Source of the DNA: Saprospiraceae bacterium
GTDB taxonomy: Bacteria; Bacteroidota; Bacteroidia; Chitinophagales; Saprospiraceae
Direction of reading: 5' to 3'
DNA: 64,000 nucleotides
Assembly: GCA_016709995.1 (NCBI GenBank)
Contig: JADJLQ010000003.1
Span: 310,001-374,000, forward strand
Shown here in pieces: positions 1 to 9,200 of this stretch (the first letter of the stretch is position 1; each line of letters opens with the position of its first letter). A model generated the notes under the pieces. That model made no database searches and was not told the DNA's origin. It worked only from the letters and a program-made list of their open reading frames with translations. Position numbers and translations under genes: made by a program.

Positions 1-2
1 AT

Positions 3-332
3 GCGGAAGAACGCGGAGTGGCGATGGCCATGCATTTTGCCGGGCTTCCTGTGTCCTTCATGGCTAATGTACATTGTGCCGCTGCTACGCAGAATGTCAT
101 GGGCCTTGAAAATCACTCTATCGATGTGCCTTACTGGCCTAACCTGGTGAAAACTTTAGATGGCAAACCACTCTATGAGAATGGATATGCTAATGTACCA
201 AATACTCCTGGTCTGGGTATAGAACTCAATGAAGAGGAGTTGAGAAAACATATTGCTCCGGAAAGTCCTGGATTTTTCGCGCCTACTCCGGAGTGGGATA
301 ATATCAGGAGCTGGGATAGGTTGTGGAGTTGA
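3..332 (+). CDS. Enolase-superfamily (mandelate racemase/muconate lactonizing type) enzyme, C-terminal fragment
   Basis: The open frame enters from the left edge and ends at TGA 330-332, so only the last ~109 residues are present and the start lies outside the window. The ending, with a GYANVPNTPGLGIELNEE segment followed by a Trp-rich tail, is the usual C-terminus of MR/MLE-type enolase-superfamily enzymes (sugar-acid dehydratases, racemases). Members abstract a proton alpha to a carboxylate using Mg2+. The catalytic lysines and metal ligands are in the missing part, so the substrate cannot be named. A strong hairpin terminator follows 24 bases after the stop. The family call is fairly secure and the specific activity is unknown. 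Confidence 0.72.
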   Translation, partial: AEERGVAMAMHFAGLPVSFMANVHCAAATQNVMGLENHSIDVPYWPNLVKTLDGKPLYENGYANVPNTPGLGIELNEEELRKHIAPESPGFFAPTPEWDNIRSWDRLWS

Positions 333-355
333 TGAGGTTATTTTCTTCTGTAATT

Positions 356-395
356 AAAAAAATGCCGGGTACTTTGATGTATCCGGCATTTTTTT
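356..395. terminator. Bidirectional rho-independent terminator
   Basis: A 12-bp inverted repeat (357-368 pairing with 383-394) has a GC core, ATGCCGG/CCGGCAT, flanked by an A-run on the left and a T-run on the right, with a 14-base loop. It lies between convergent genes ending at 332 (+) and 422 (-) and can serve both. Confidence 0.85.
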
Positions 396-421
396 AATTA
401 CTTAATCCGCTGGATATTCTT

Positions 422-3400
422 TTACAACACAATCAATTTTTTAATAGAGCTTCTGCTGCCTGTTGTTTCCAGGTTACAATAATAAATGCCGGGTGCAAGC
501 TTCACTGAAAGATTTATTAATCGCCCACCTGCGACCTTTGATTGATACATCGAATGGCCGAGTGCATTCAAGATGCGGAAGGATACCTGTCCCGGGTATG
601 CAGTCAAATCAACGTATAAATGATCGGTCATCGGATTGGGATATAGAGCCCATAGTTCCGGGTGAGCCATTGACTTTGAGGCGGTAACTGTATTGAGATC
701 AAATAGGATAGACGATGACCAGCTGCTGCTAGTCTGACTGCAAAGATTCATCACCTGGAACTCATAGGGTTTGTTTTCCAATGTACTGATTAGGATGGAT
801 GAATCGCGGGTAGGACCAAGTGTAGTCCAATCTTCCGCTCCCACCGTCCTTAGTCTGATGATGTATCTTGCCTGGGCTGGATTAATATAAGCGCATCGTA
901 CCGAATTAGCATCAACCCTGGTTAGTAGTAAAGATTGTGCGGTGACTGAAGGGCAGTCCTGCAATGTCTGAAATGGAATGGATAACGACCAGGGGCTGAG
1001 GGTAGAATCCAGGCAGCCGACCCTGGATTGAAATACATATTTGGTCGCAGGCTTTAACTGATCAACATAATAAAAATTTTCCCTGCTTGCAGGCAACGGC
1101 AGCCAGGTAAGGCTATCAGGCTCACGATATCTCCAGTCAAATCCTAACACGCCATTGATAGCACAGTTTAATCGGGCATCTTTTGTTTTGATTTCGCGTA
1201 CAAATAGATTATTAAATAAAGGTGGACTACAATCGGTAGAAGATCGAGTCCTAAAATTTTTAGACCTGGACCATGGACTTACGGCAGCCTGGCAGGCAAT
1301 CCTGCACTGAAATTCATAGCTGGTGTCTGCATAAAGCCCTTTTAAGCCGACTCCTGGCTTATCAGTGATTGGAGTAAAAGTCCATGGTTGTGTGTTTTTG
1401 ATACGATACCTAAACTCATATTTAAGCGCATTTGGGATGTCGCAGTATAAGACGGCAGATGCATCATCGACTGACAATGCAATTATTTCACTCAGTGACG
1501 GCGTGGAACAAGAGGACAAATGTGGTTTCATTGGATTGAAATACACGGAGACAGACCAGGCTGACCACTTGATACTTCGGCTGAATCCTGAACGAAGACT
1601 ATCCGGTAAGTACAGTCTGCATTGGAACTCATAGAGATTACATTCTACACTGTCATCATCACAGGATTCATCCCAGCTGACATTTACCGTATCGATGCTA
1701 TTGGGAGTTTCACTCAATTCATCCCATGAGGTAGTACCGACTCTGCGCACCCTGTATTGATAAGCCGGCACATCGCCTAACTGACATTCAAGGTGCACCA
1801 TTTGTTCATCAATAGGCATGGCAGTCAGATAGGTTGGGTGTGGAGGGGCGGTCGCATTAAAACTTGCTACCAGGGTCGTCTCAGAACTGGGTGCAGACCA
1901 GGGGCCCTGGGATCCATTGCAGGTGATTCTAACTATTATATCATAGGTAGTGCCTGGAAGCAGGTCTACCAGATCGATAGTATTATTTGGTGTTGTAGCC
2001 AGGGTAGTCCAGTTAATGTTTCCCTGTAACTGGTAGCTGAATTGATATTCTGTATAGCCTTTTACAGCGGTGACTTTCATACTGGTGGAAGTAATTTGAT
2101 TGATACGTAGGATACTGCCCTGACAATAGGTTTCAAATACAAATGTAGGTGACCATGCACTCCATCGTTCATTTCCATCAGCGTCCACGCAGGAAAGCCT
2201 GCTACCATATTTGTATATGCTACCGTCATCCAGCCCTTCCAGGTATTGAATGGCCTCCCTGATAGGGTTTAGCTCAATCCAATTATTGCTATTATCTTTT
2301 TTATATCGCCATTGAATTTTATTTGGAATGTACTCGCGATATTGTAATTCGGCGGCTCGGGAAGTAATATTCTCAGCGCCAATACTATTTTCATCAGGTG
2401 GATTGCAGGAAACAGTAGTGAATACCGGACCATCTACCCATTCACTCCATTTGGATTCACATTTTCCTCTTCCCTGCCATTCGTAACTTTCACCTTCCTG
2501 CAAACCTTCTATGCGATGCAGATGTTGGTTAGACTCTTCTGTTGTCGTCCATTTGCTACGACCTTGTATGCGGTATCTGTATTGATACATTGCGTAGACA
2601 TCTTCGGATGTATTGAATCTGGCTGTATTATAATCTACATTGAGCACGTGGAGTGAATTGATCGGGCCCAGACATATAGATTCAGTCCGAAAATAGACCA
2701 TTTCAGGCGACCAATTGCTCGTCTCGCTATTATTGCATGTTCGGCGAAAGCCCCATTCAATGTCAGTATCTGGATATAAATCTCGTATTACTAAAAAAGG
2801 TTGGTCCGAGCGTTGTGTGATCCAGGCTGATCCAAGCTTCCACCTGAATTCCCACCTGCGCACCACATCAGGATCATATCCACGATCTTCCACTTTGGCT
2901 GAGGTCGAGGTGATATGGGATACCCAATAATCTCCCCTGATAGGATCCGTGCAGGCAGAAATGCCTAAATAGGTCAGGGTAGGTGAATAATCAGTGTATT
3001 GATTACTACAAAGCAATCTGCACTCTACTTCGTAATTTTTATTTGGATTGATATTATCTACAAATACAAATGGCAGCGTGGATTGGGGGATATTGCGCCA
3101 GGCTGAAGTGCCCTGTTCTCGTAGTCGGAATTGGTAGGCTGAAGCATATTTATCACAGTGTAATCTAAGGGTATTGGGTCCACCCGGATCGGCTCCTATT
3201 TCATTAAGTCTGGGTGCTCTACAATCAGACCTCAAGGTATAATCTGAGGACCATGGAGAAAAGGTTCCATCCGGACATTCCATTCTGAATTGAACATTTT
3301 CTATAACATCTCCGCCTCCGATTGGCCAGGTAAAGTCAGGGGAATTGGACCCCCAGTCTCTGTTGAGCGGAAATATACCCAATGCATGCCTGTCCACAAA

Positions 3401-3886
3401 TTTGCCATGATAACTTTCGTATGCACCATAATAACCGGAGGAATTTAAATTGATCGACCAGTCTATATCATTTAGATGTAAGTATTCAATAGGTCCGCTG
3501 ACAGTCTCACAATCGGAAGTAAAAAGCTTGGATATTGAAAATGGACTGGTGGTACCATCCGGACATTTTAATTGAAGTTGAAATTCATAACGGGTAGTAG
3601 GCCTCACATCGATAGTCACTTCGGGTTCCGTGGTGGTGACATTAGTAAAACTGGTGGCATTGGATTTTTTATATCGCCAATGATATTCGGTATATCCGGA
3701 AGATATAATGCTGAGTTTTACTTTGTTTTTGGTGAGGTTAGTCACCCTCAATAAAGCTACATTGGGTGTGGGACAAGAAGCGATTACATGATGAGTTGAT
3801 GTTAAGCAAAATAGTAAGAACAAAATCACGAAGATTCGATCTTGGAGGACGATAGCTAAAAGTTTTCTCTGGGCTGACTTTTTCAT
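422..3886 (-). CDS. Secreted multi-repeat FN3-like protein with T9SS sorting domain
   Basis: 1154 residues. A basic N-terminus and hydrophobic segment (residues ~17-36) form a signal peptide. The body is about 11 repeats of ~95 residues, each opening with a Cys-Pro-rich turn and carrying a recurring pattern of the type YEFQCRxxC...SPWS...F.T, which is the strand layout of fibronectin type III domains with paired cysteines. The last ~80 residues (YPNPMTDHLYVDL ... GIYYCNLETTG ... KKLIVL) are a type A T9SS C-terminal sorting domain, so the protein should be exported through the type IX system and attached to the cell surface or released. No enzymatic domain is visible; an adhesin or matrix role is an inference. 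It stands alone, convergent with the enolase-superfamily gene and divergent from the helicase. Confidence 0.8.
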   Translation of the reverse strand: MKKSAQRKLLAIVLQDRIFVILFLLFCLTSTHHVIASCPTPNVALLRVTNLTKNKVKLSIISSGYTEYHWRYKKSNATSFTNVTTTEPEVTIDVRPTTRYEFQLQLKCPDGTTSPFSISKLFTSDCETVSGPIEYLHLNDIDWSINLNSSGYYGAYESYHGKFVDRHALGIFPLNRDWGSNSPDFTWPIGGGDVIENVQFRMECPDGTFSPWSSDYTLRSDCRAPRLNEIGADPGGPNTLRLHCDKYASAYQFRLREQGTSAWRNIPQSTLPFVFVDNINPNKNYEVECRLLCSNQYTDYSPTLTYLGISACTDPIRGDYWVSHITSTSAKVEDRGYDPDVVRRWEFRWKLGSAWITQRSDQPFLVIRDLYPDTDIEWGFRRTCNNSETSNWSPEMVYFRTESICLGPINSLHVLNVDYNTARFNTSEDVYAMYQYRYRIQGRSKWTTTEESNQHLHRIEGLQEGESYEWQGRGKCESKWSEWVDGPVFTTVSCNPPDENSIGAENITSRAAELQYREYIPNKIQWRYKKDNSNNWIELNPIREAIQYLEGLDDGSIYKYGSRLSCVDADGNERWSAWSPTFVFETYCQGSILRINQITSTSMKVTAVKGYTEYQFSYQLQGNINWTTLATTPNNTIDLVDLLPGTTYDIIVRITCNGSQGPWSAPSSETTLVASFNATAPPHPTYLTAMPIDEQMVHLECQLGDVPAYQYRVRRVGTTSWDELSETPNSIDTVNVSWDESCDDDSVECNLYEFQCRLYLPDSLRSGFSRSIKWSAWSVSVYFNPMKPHLSSCSTPSLSEIIALSVDDASAVLYCDIPNALKYEFRYRIKNTQPWTFTPITDKPGVGLKGLYADTSYEFQCRIACQAAVSPWSRSKNFRTRSSTDCSPPLFNNLFVREIKTKDARLNCAINGVLGFDWRYREPDSLTWLPLPASRENFYYVDQLKPATKYVFQSRVGCLDSTLSPWSLSIPFQTLQDCPSVTAQSLLLTRVDANSVRCAYINPAQARYIIRLRTVGAEDWTTLGPTRDSSILISTLENKPYEFQVMNLCSQTSSSWSSSILFDLNTVTASKSMAHPELWALYPNPMTDHLYVDLTAYPGQVSFRILNALGHSMYQSKVAGGRLINLSVKLAPGIYYCNLETTGSRSSIKKLIVL

Positions 3887-4070
3887 TTTTTTTTTTCGAA
3901 TTAGAGATAGCCAAAGGTAGTTTAGAAAACATAATTAATGCCACCCCGGAGGGTAGTTAACATTGGACTGAATAGTCAGGTATGTAGTCGATTTTGATTT
4001 ATAATAATTTATTCAGGGGTTAGTGCCAGAACGTGCGGAAGCAGCGAGCATATTTAAATTTTATATTATT

Positions 4071-4078
4071 TATTTTTG
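4071..4078 (+). promoter_or_regulatory. Bacteroidota -7 promoter element (TATTTTTG)
   Basis: TATTTTTG matches the TAnnTTTG consensus of Bacteroidota housekeeping promoters and lies 31 bases before ATG 4110. It falls downstream of the in-frame ATG at 4023, so it argues that 4110 is the real start of the helicase gene. No clear TTG -33 element was found. Confidence 0.4.
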
Positions 4079-4109
4079 TAATATTGAAAAATTTCTTCCT
4101 TTTACAGCC

Positions 4110-5921
4110 ATGTTACTCACACCCGAACAACGCTCTATAATCCAGTCCACCGGCAATATCAAGATCAATGCCGTGGCGGGCTCCGGCAAAACCACTACGG
4201 TGATTGAATATGCCAAAGCCAGGCCAAAACAAAGTAAGATCCTCTACCTCGCATTTAACAAATCTGTCCGTATCGAGGCGAGTAAAAGATTTGCTGACCA
4301 GGGTATAGAGCATGTTAAAGTGGAGACTGCACATTCTTTGGCCTACAAACACATCGTACCACAAAAAGGTTATCGGGTGAAAGCTCAGGGATATAAAACC
4401 AACGAATTGGTAGACTTGTTAGGGCTGCAAGCATCCGGAGAAAAACATGCAGCGTATATCGTAGCCAATCATATCTCTAAATTCATGTCCTATTTCTGCA
4501 ATAGCGACAAACTGAAAGTGAGCGAACTGAATTATCTTGATGTGGTCTCTGATCCAAAAGCAAAAATATTCGTAACCAATTATTATGCCTATATCGAGAA
4601 ACAGACCCGCATGCTTTTGGGCAAGATGGACAAAGGCGAACTCGAGATCACCCATGATTTTTATTTGAAAAAATTCCAGTTGTCCAATCCAGTTTTAAAT
4701 TTTGACTATATCCTTTTTGACGAAGGCCAGGACGCTTCAGCTGCTATGCTGCATGTATTCTTTAGACAGTCCGCGACCAAGGTCATCGTCGGCGACACGC
4801 ACCAACAGATCTATGGTTGGCGGTATGCGATCAATTCCCTGGAGAAGGCTGATTTTAAAGATTATTATTTGTCAACCAGTTTTAGATTTAGTCAGGACAT
4901 CGCTGATCTTTCGATGAAGGTATTGGATCGTAAGCTTGCGCTTGGACCCATCAAGCCGGTGCCTATCGTCGGAAAAGGTAAAAGCAAAACGACCAGGACC
5001 CATGCTGCCCTGGCGCGTACCAACCTAGGCCTGCTGATCCACGCGATCCAATATATCACTGAAAATCCCAAAATCAAAAAGATTTATTTCGAAGGCAATA
5101 TCAATTCATATACCTACGCAGAGGAAGGAGCTTCGCTCTATGATGTACTTAATCTCTACAATTACAATCATGATCGTATCAGGGATCCTCTTATCCGCTC
5201 AATGAAGGATCTTACTGAATTAGAAGACTATGTAGACAAAACCGGCGAAGCACAACTCGGCATGATGGTAGAGATCGTCAAAGAATATGAAAATGAGATC
5301 TATGATATCTTGCGAGAACTCAAAGAAAAACATGTCGACAATGATCAGCGTGACCAGGCTGAGATGATTTTCTCTACGGTCCATCGGTGCAAAGGATTAG
5401 AATATGATACGGTTCACCTGGTCAATGATTTTCTTACTGATGACAAATTGACTAGCCTTATTACCAAACAAAAGGATGCTGCAGAAAAGGAAAATTCAGA
5501 TGAAGCAGTTATTGACCTGGCCAGGCTCAGTGAAGAAATCAATTTGCTTTATGTCGCCATCACAAGGACGAAAACCAGGTTGTATATACCGGAGGATCTC
5601 AAGCCCGATGATTTTCAGGATTCTAATCATATCCATTGGACCAAGGGTGCGAAGAAAGCTTATAAAGAAGAAAAATCTGCGGACAACTACAATACTAAAA
5701 AAGCAAAATATAAAAAGAAATCACCGTTTGATTTTATTCCCTACCTGGAAGATCAACCCAAACCCGCAGCTGCCTCAGCAGGTGCTATATGGACAACGGA
5801 AGAAGATGATGAATTGACCATGATGTTTGAAGAGGGTTTGAGTTTGCAGGAAATGGCCAGTCATTTTGGTAGGACTAAAGGCGCTATCCGTGCCAGGCAA
5901 CGGAGGTTGGGATTGGAATAG
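4110..5921 (+). CDS. UvrD/Rep-type superfamily I DNA helicase with C-terminal helix-turn-helix tail
   Basis: About 603 residues from ATG 4110. The frame is open back to an ATG at 4023, but those extra 29 codons are AT-rich, lack family similarity and contain the promoter-like box. The usual SF1A motifs appear in order: Walker A AGSGKTTT (~residues 24-31), motif II ILFDEGQD (DEGQD instead of the common DEAQD), motif III VGDTHQQIYGWR, motif V STVHRCKGLEYDTV, and motif VI LLYVAITRTKTRLY. This fits a 3'-5' ATP-dependent DNA translocase, nearest in feel to small UvrD/FBH1-like helicases. After a Lys-rich linker the last ~45 residues (WTTEEDDELTMMFEEG ... GAIRARQRRLGL) look like a SANT/Myb-like or resolvase-like HTH, probably extra DNA binding. 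The gene stands alone. Helicase function is secure, the pathway is not. Confidence 0.85.
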   Translation: MLLTPEQRSIIQSTGNIKINAVAGSGKTTTVIEYAKARPKQSKILYLAFNKSVRIEASKRFADQGIEHVKVETAHSLAYKHIVPQKGYRVKAQGYKTNELVDLLGLQASGEKHAAYIVANHISKFMSYFCNSDKLKVSELNYLDVVSDPKAKIFVTNYYAYIEKQTRMLLGKMDKGELEITHDFYLKKFQLSNPVLNFDYILFDEGQDASAAMLHVFFRQSATKVIVGDTHQQIYGWRYAINSLEKADFKDYYLSTSFRFSQDIADLSMKVLDRKLALGPIKPVPIVGKGKSKTTRTHAALARTNLGLLIHAIQYITENPKIKKIYFEGNINSYTYAEEGASLYDVLNLYNYNHDRIRDPLIRSMKDLTELEDYVDKTGEAQLGMMVEIVKEYENEIYDILRELKEKHVDNDQRDQAEMIFSTVHRCKGLEYDTVHLVNDFLTDDKLTSLITKQKDAAEKENSDEAVIDLARLSEEINLLYVAITRTKTRLYIPEDLKPDDFQDSNHIHWTKGAKKAYKEEKSADNYNTKKAKYKKKSPFDFIPYLEDQPKPAAASAGAIWTTEEDDELTMMFEEGLSLQEMASHFGRTKGAIRARQRRLGLE

Positions 5922-6136
5922 CATGCTAAAATATTCTATGCAGCAATGGAAGCGGTAGCCATCAAACTGATCAATGAAGGTGCAGACAATTATTTCATCG
6001 GCAATGCGCAGGTTCTGAGAAAATTAGAAGCTTTGGATTACTTATATAAAAAGCTAAAATCACAGTACCGACTGGATCCGACCTGGTCAATGTGATAGGG
6101 GAAATGGCTGGTATAGTACCCGTTAAGACAAAATAA
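5922..6136 (+). pseudogene. Remnant of an SPFH/band 7 (flotillin-like) gene, 3' end, frameshifted
   Basis: Directly after the helicase stop the frame reads AKIFYAAMEAVAIKLINEG then NYFIGNAQVLRKLEAL up to about 6056. The continuation KITVPTGSDLVNVIGEMAG to TAA 6134-6136 is in another frame. Together these are the characteristic C-terminal sequence of bacterial SPFH/band 7 membrane-microdomain proteins, as recalled from family members. The first ~200 or more residues are missing and one frameshift occurs near 6052-6060, so this is a decayed tail. No start codon or promoter belongs to it. Confidence 0.7.
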
Positions 6137-6150
6137 AAGTATCCAAGCAT

Positions 6151-6195
6151 TTAAATAAAAAGAGCACCTGAATAGTTGGTGCTCTTTTTATTTAA
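6151..6195. terminator. Strong bidirectional terminator
   Basis: A perfect 18-bp inverted repeat (6151-6168 with 6178-6195) has core GAGCACC/GGTGCTC, a 9-base loop, and A-rich and T-rich flanks. It lies between the band 7 remnant (+) and the end of the DUF3494 gene (-). Confidence 0.9.
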
Positions 6196-6209
6196 ATATG
6201 AATCTTAAC

Positions 6210-9200
6210 TTACTTTTTTGACAAAATTAATTTTTTGCTAATAGAATATTTTCCTTCAGTCATACGATAAAAGTAAACCCCGTCAGCGAGATTAGAAGCA
6301 TCAAATTGAACCTGGCGCTGCTCATTTCGTGAAATGGTCCCATCAAAAAGTGAAGCTACTTTCTGTCCTCGCAGATTATAAATTTCTACAATTACGTGTT
6401 GACGAACAGGACTACTAAAATGAATAATCGTGGAATTGACAAATGGATTAGGGTAAGCCTGAACTGTTAAGTTTCCTGCACTTAATGCCAGGTTCTCTTC
6501 GTTATTTGGAATCGTTGACAAATTTCTGCTCCTTAAATTTGGTTGTGCTAAAGCAGTGGGGTTAGATGTAAAATTGCTATAACCCGGCAAACAATCTATA
6601 CATCCCTGAGAAGTAACTATTACAGAGCAATGATTTTCACAGCCATAGGCATTCGTTGCTGTTAAGGAATAGGTCCCTGGTACAGTTACGGTGATCCATC
6701 CTGAGGTAGATCCATTACTCCACAGATAAGATGTTGCATCCATGGGTCCCTTGAGTTCTGTAGTTTCAGTTCCGCAAATATTTAATTTTCCTGCTATCAT
6801 ACAAGACTGAGATGATACTGTAATCTTTTTCGAACAGGTGCTGACACATCCATAAGGGTTTGTCACCACTACTGTATAGATCCCTGCATCCCATATGGCT
6901 AGATTTTGAGTGGTCGCTCCATTATTCCACAGATAGGTAAAATCTCCGACTGGTGCAGAAAGTATAATGGTTTGCATAAAACAAATGGCAGTGTCGCCGG
7001 TTATGGTGCAATCTGGAAACTGGCTGGGTATAATTGTTTTCGAGCAGGTACTGCTACAACCACTTGGATTGGTGACTATGACTGAATAAGTTCCAGCCTG
7101 GACTAATGTAATACATTGTGTGGTATCACCATTACTCCACAAATAGGATGCATCGTCTCCGGTGGCACACAGTCGGGTACCAACTACTTCGCAAAGAGGT
7201 GAAGTAGCTATAATAGTGCAGTCAGGAATTGGATTGACCACGGTTTTGATGCTGGCCGAAGTTTTTGTACCACATTCATTGGTGATAGTCACCCAATAAG
7301 TACCATTATTTCTGATGATCACACTTTGTGATTTGGCTCCGAAACTCCAAAAATACTGACTGCCTTTTGATGCAGTTAGAATGACCCTTTCTCCCACGCA
7401 AAATGTAGTGGGGCCATCCGCAGAAATAGTGGCGATGCTATTGGTGGAATTTAAAGAAACTTTGACAGGTAAAGAAGTATCACTACAAGCACCTGGTATA
7501 AATACTGAATAGATGCCGCTGTCCCTGACAGTGATCGTTCGGGTCGTATCGGATGTGCTCCACAAGTATCCTGTTGCCAGGGAAGCAGTAAGTTTTACGC
7601 TATCACCAATACATAGGTTTAATGGACCACTTGCCGTAATGGTGGGTGCAAGGAAACTATTAAGTGACACTATAGCTGGCATAGATACCCCGGCACATAA
7701 TCCCGGCGTGGTTACTGTATAGTTTCCAGCAACTTTTATAGTAATAATTTGTGTAGTATCTCCAGTACTCCAGGTATAGTGACTAGCTGTTGATGAAGTC
7801 AAGGTCACACTATCTCCCAAACAGAAGGATAGTGGGCCACTTGCAGTAATGGTGGGAATAGCCGAAGCATTTACAACGACTATAGTGGCTTGGGATATTC
7901 CTCCACAAGCGCCGGATGTAGTGACGCTATAACTTCCTGCAGCTTTTACTGTGACACTTTGAGTGGTTTCTCCTGTACTCCATAAGAAGCTGATGCCGTC
8001 AGAAGAAGTAAGCTCGATACTATCACCTTGACAGAATGTTAGTGGGCCACTCGCCGTGATGGTTGGATTAGTAGCTGGTAGTATTGCTACTGCGGTCGTT
8101 GATGAAGTGCCTGCGCAAATTCCTGATGTAGTGACACTATAACTCCCTGCTGCTTTTACCGTGATACTTTGTGTCGTGGCACCAGAACTCCATAAATAGC
8201 CGCTGGATATCGATGAAGTAAGAATGACGCTATCACCGAGGCAAAATGATATTGGACCACTGGGCGAGACGGTTGGATTGGCAGAATCACTTACTGTAAT
8301 ATGGATCGAAGTTGAGGTGACAGTGCATTCTCCAGTAGTACTTACGCTGTAGTCGCCGTCTTCGTTGACTGTAATACTTTTGGTCGTGGCCCCATTACTC
8401 CACAGATTACCACTGCTTACAGATGATGTCAGTATTACACTACCTCCTGTACAAAACGTGGTTGGACCGTTCGCGGAGATTGTTGGAGCTGAAATATTTA
8501 TAACATTTATTGCAATCGGAACTGAAGTCCCTGCACATATGCCCGAGGTGGTTACAGTATAGCTGCCGGTAGAAGTGACCGTAATACTTTGCGTAGTCGC
8601 ACCTGTATTCCAAAGATATCCATCAGCTGGAGAAGATGTAAGTATGATGCTACCTCCTGTGCAAAATGTGAGTGGGCCATCTACCGATATCGTAGGGATG
8701 GCTCCGGCGCTGATGATTACCGTTGTTGTCTCCGAGGTCCCACCGCAGTTCCCTGTTGTGGTTACCGAATAGGTGCCAGGTGTGGTGATGGTAATACTCT
8801 GTGTCGTAGCGCCGTTACTCCACAGTATTCCACTAGCGACGGATGAAGTCAGCATCACGCTTCCTCCCGGACAGAATGTGAGTGGGCCATTTGCTGATAT
8901 AGTTGGAATTAGGGGGGTAATAAGGTTTACCATAGTTGCAGCTGAGGTGCCACCACAAGTCCCGGTATTGGTTACGCTATAATTGCCAGCGGCAGTAACT
9001 GTAATACTTTGCGTTGTAGCGCCCGTATTCCATAGGTAACTGCTGGCGAGAGATGAAGTCAGAATGACATTTCCCCCGGTGCAAATTGAGGTCGGACCAC
9101 TCGCTGAGATTGTAGGCACAGACACTGCCATAACACTTACTCCCGTAGGAAGAGAAGTACCTGAGCAAGTACCCGTCGTAGTTACACTATAATTGCCTGC

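Noticed and set aside
4023..4109. Upstream in-frame ATG that would lengthen the helicase by 29 residues
   Set aside because: The extra sequence has no helicase similarity, is AT-rich and contains a TAnnTTTG promoter box; ATG 4110 gives the normal N-terminus.
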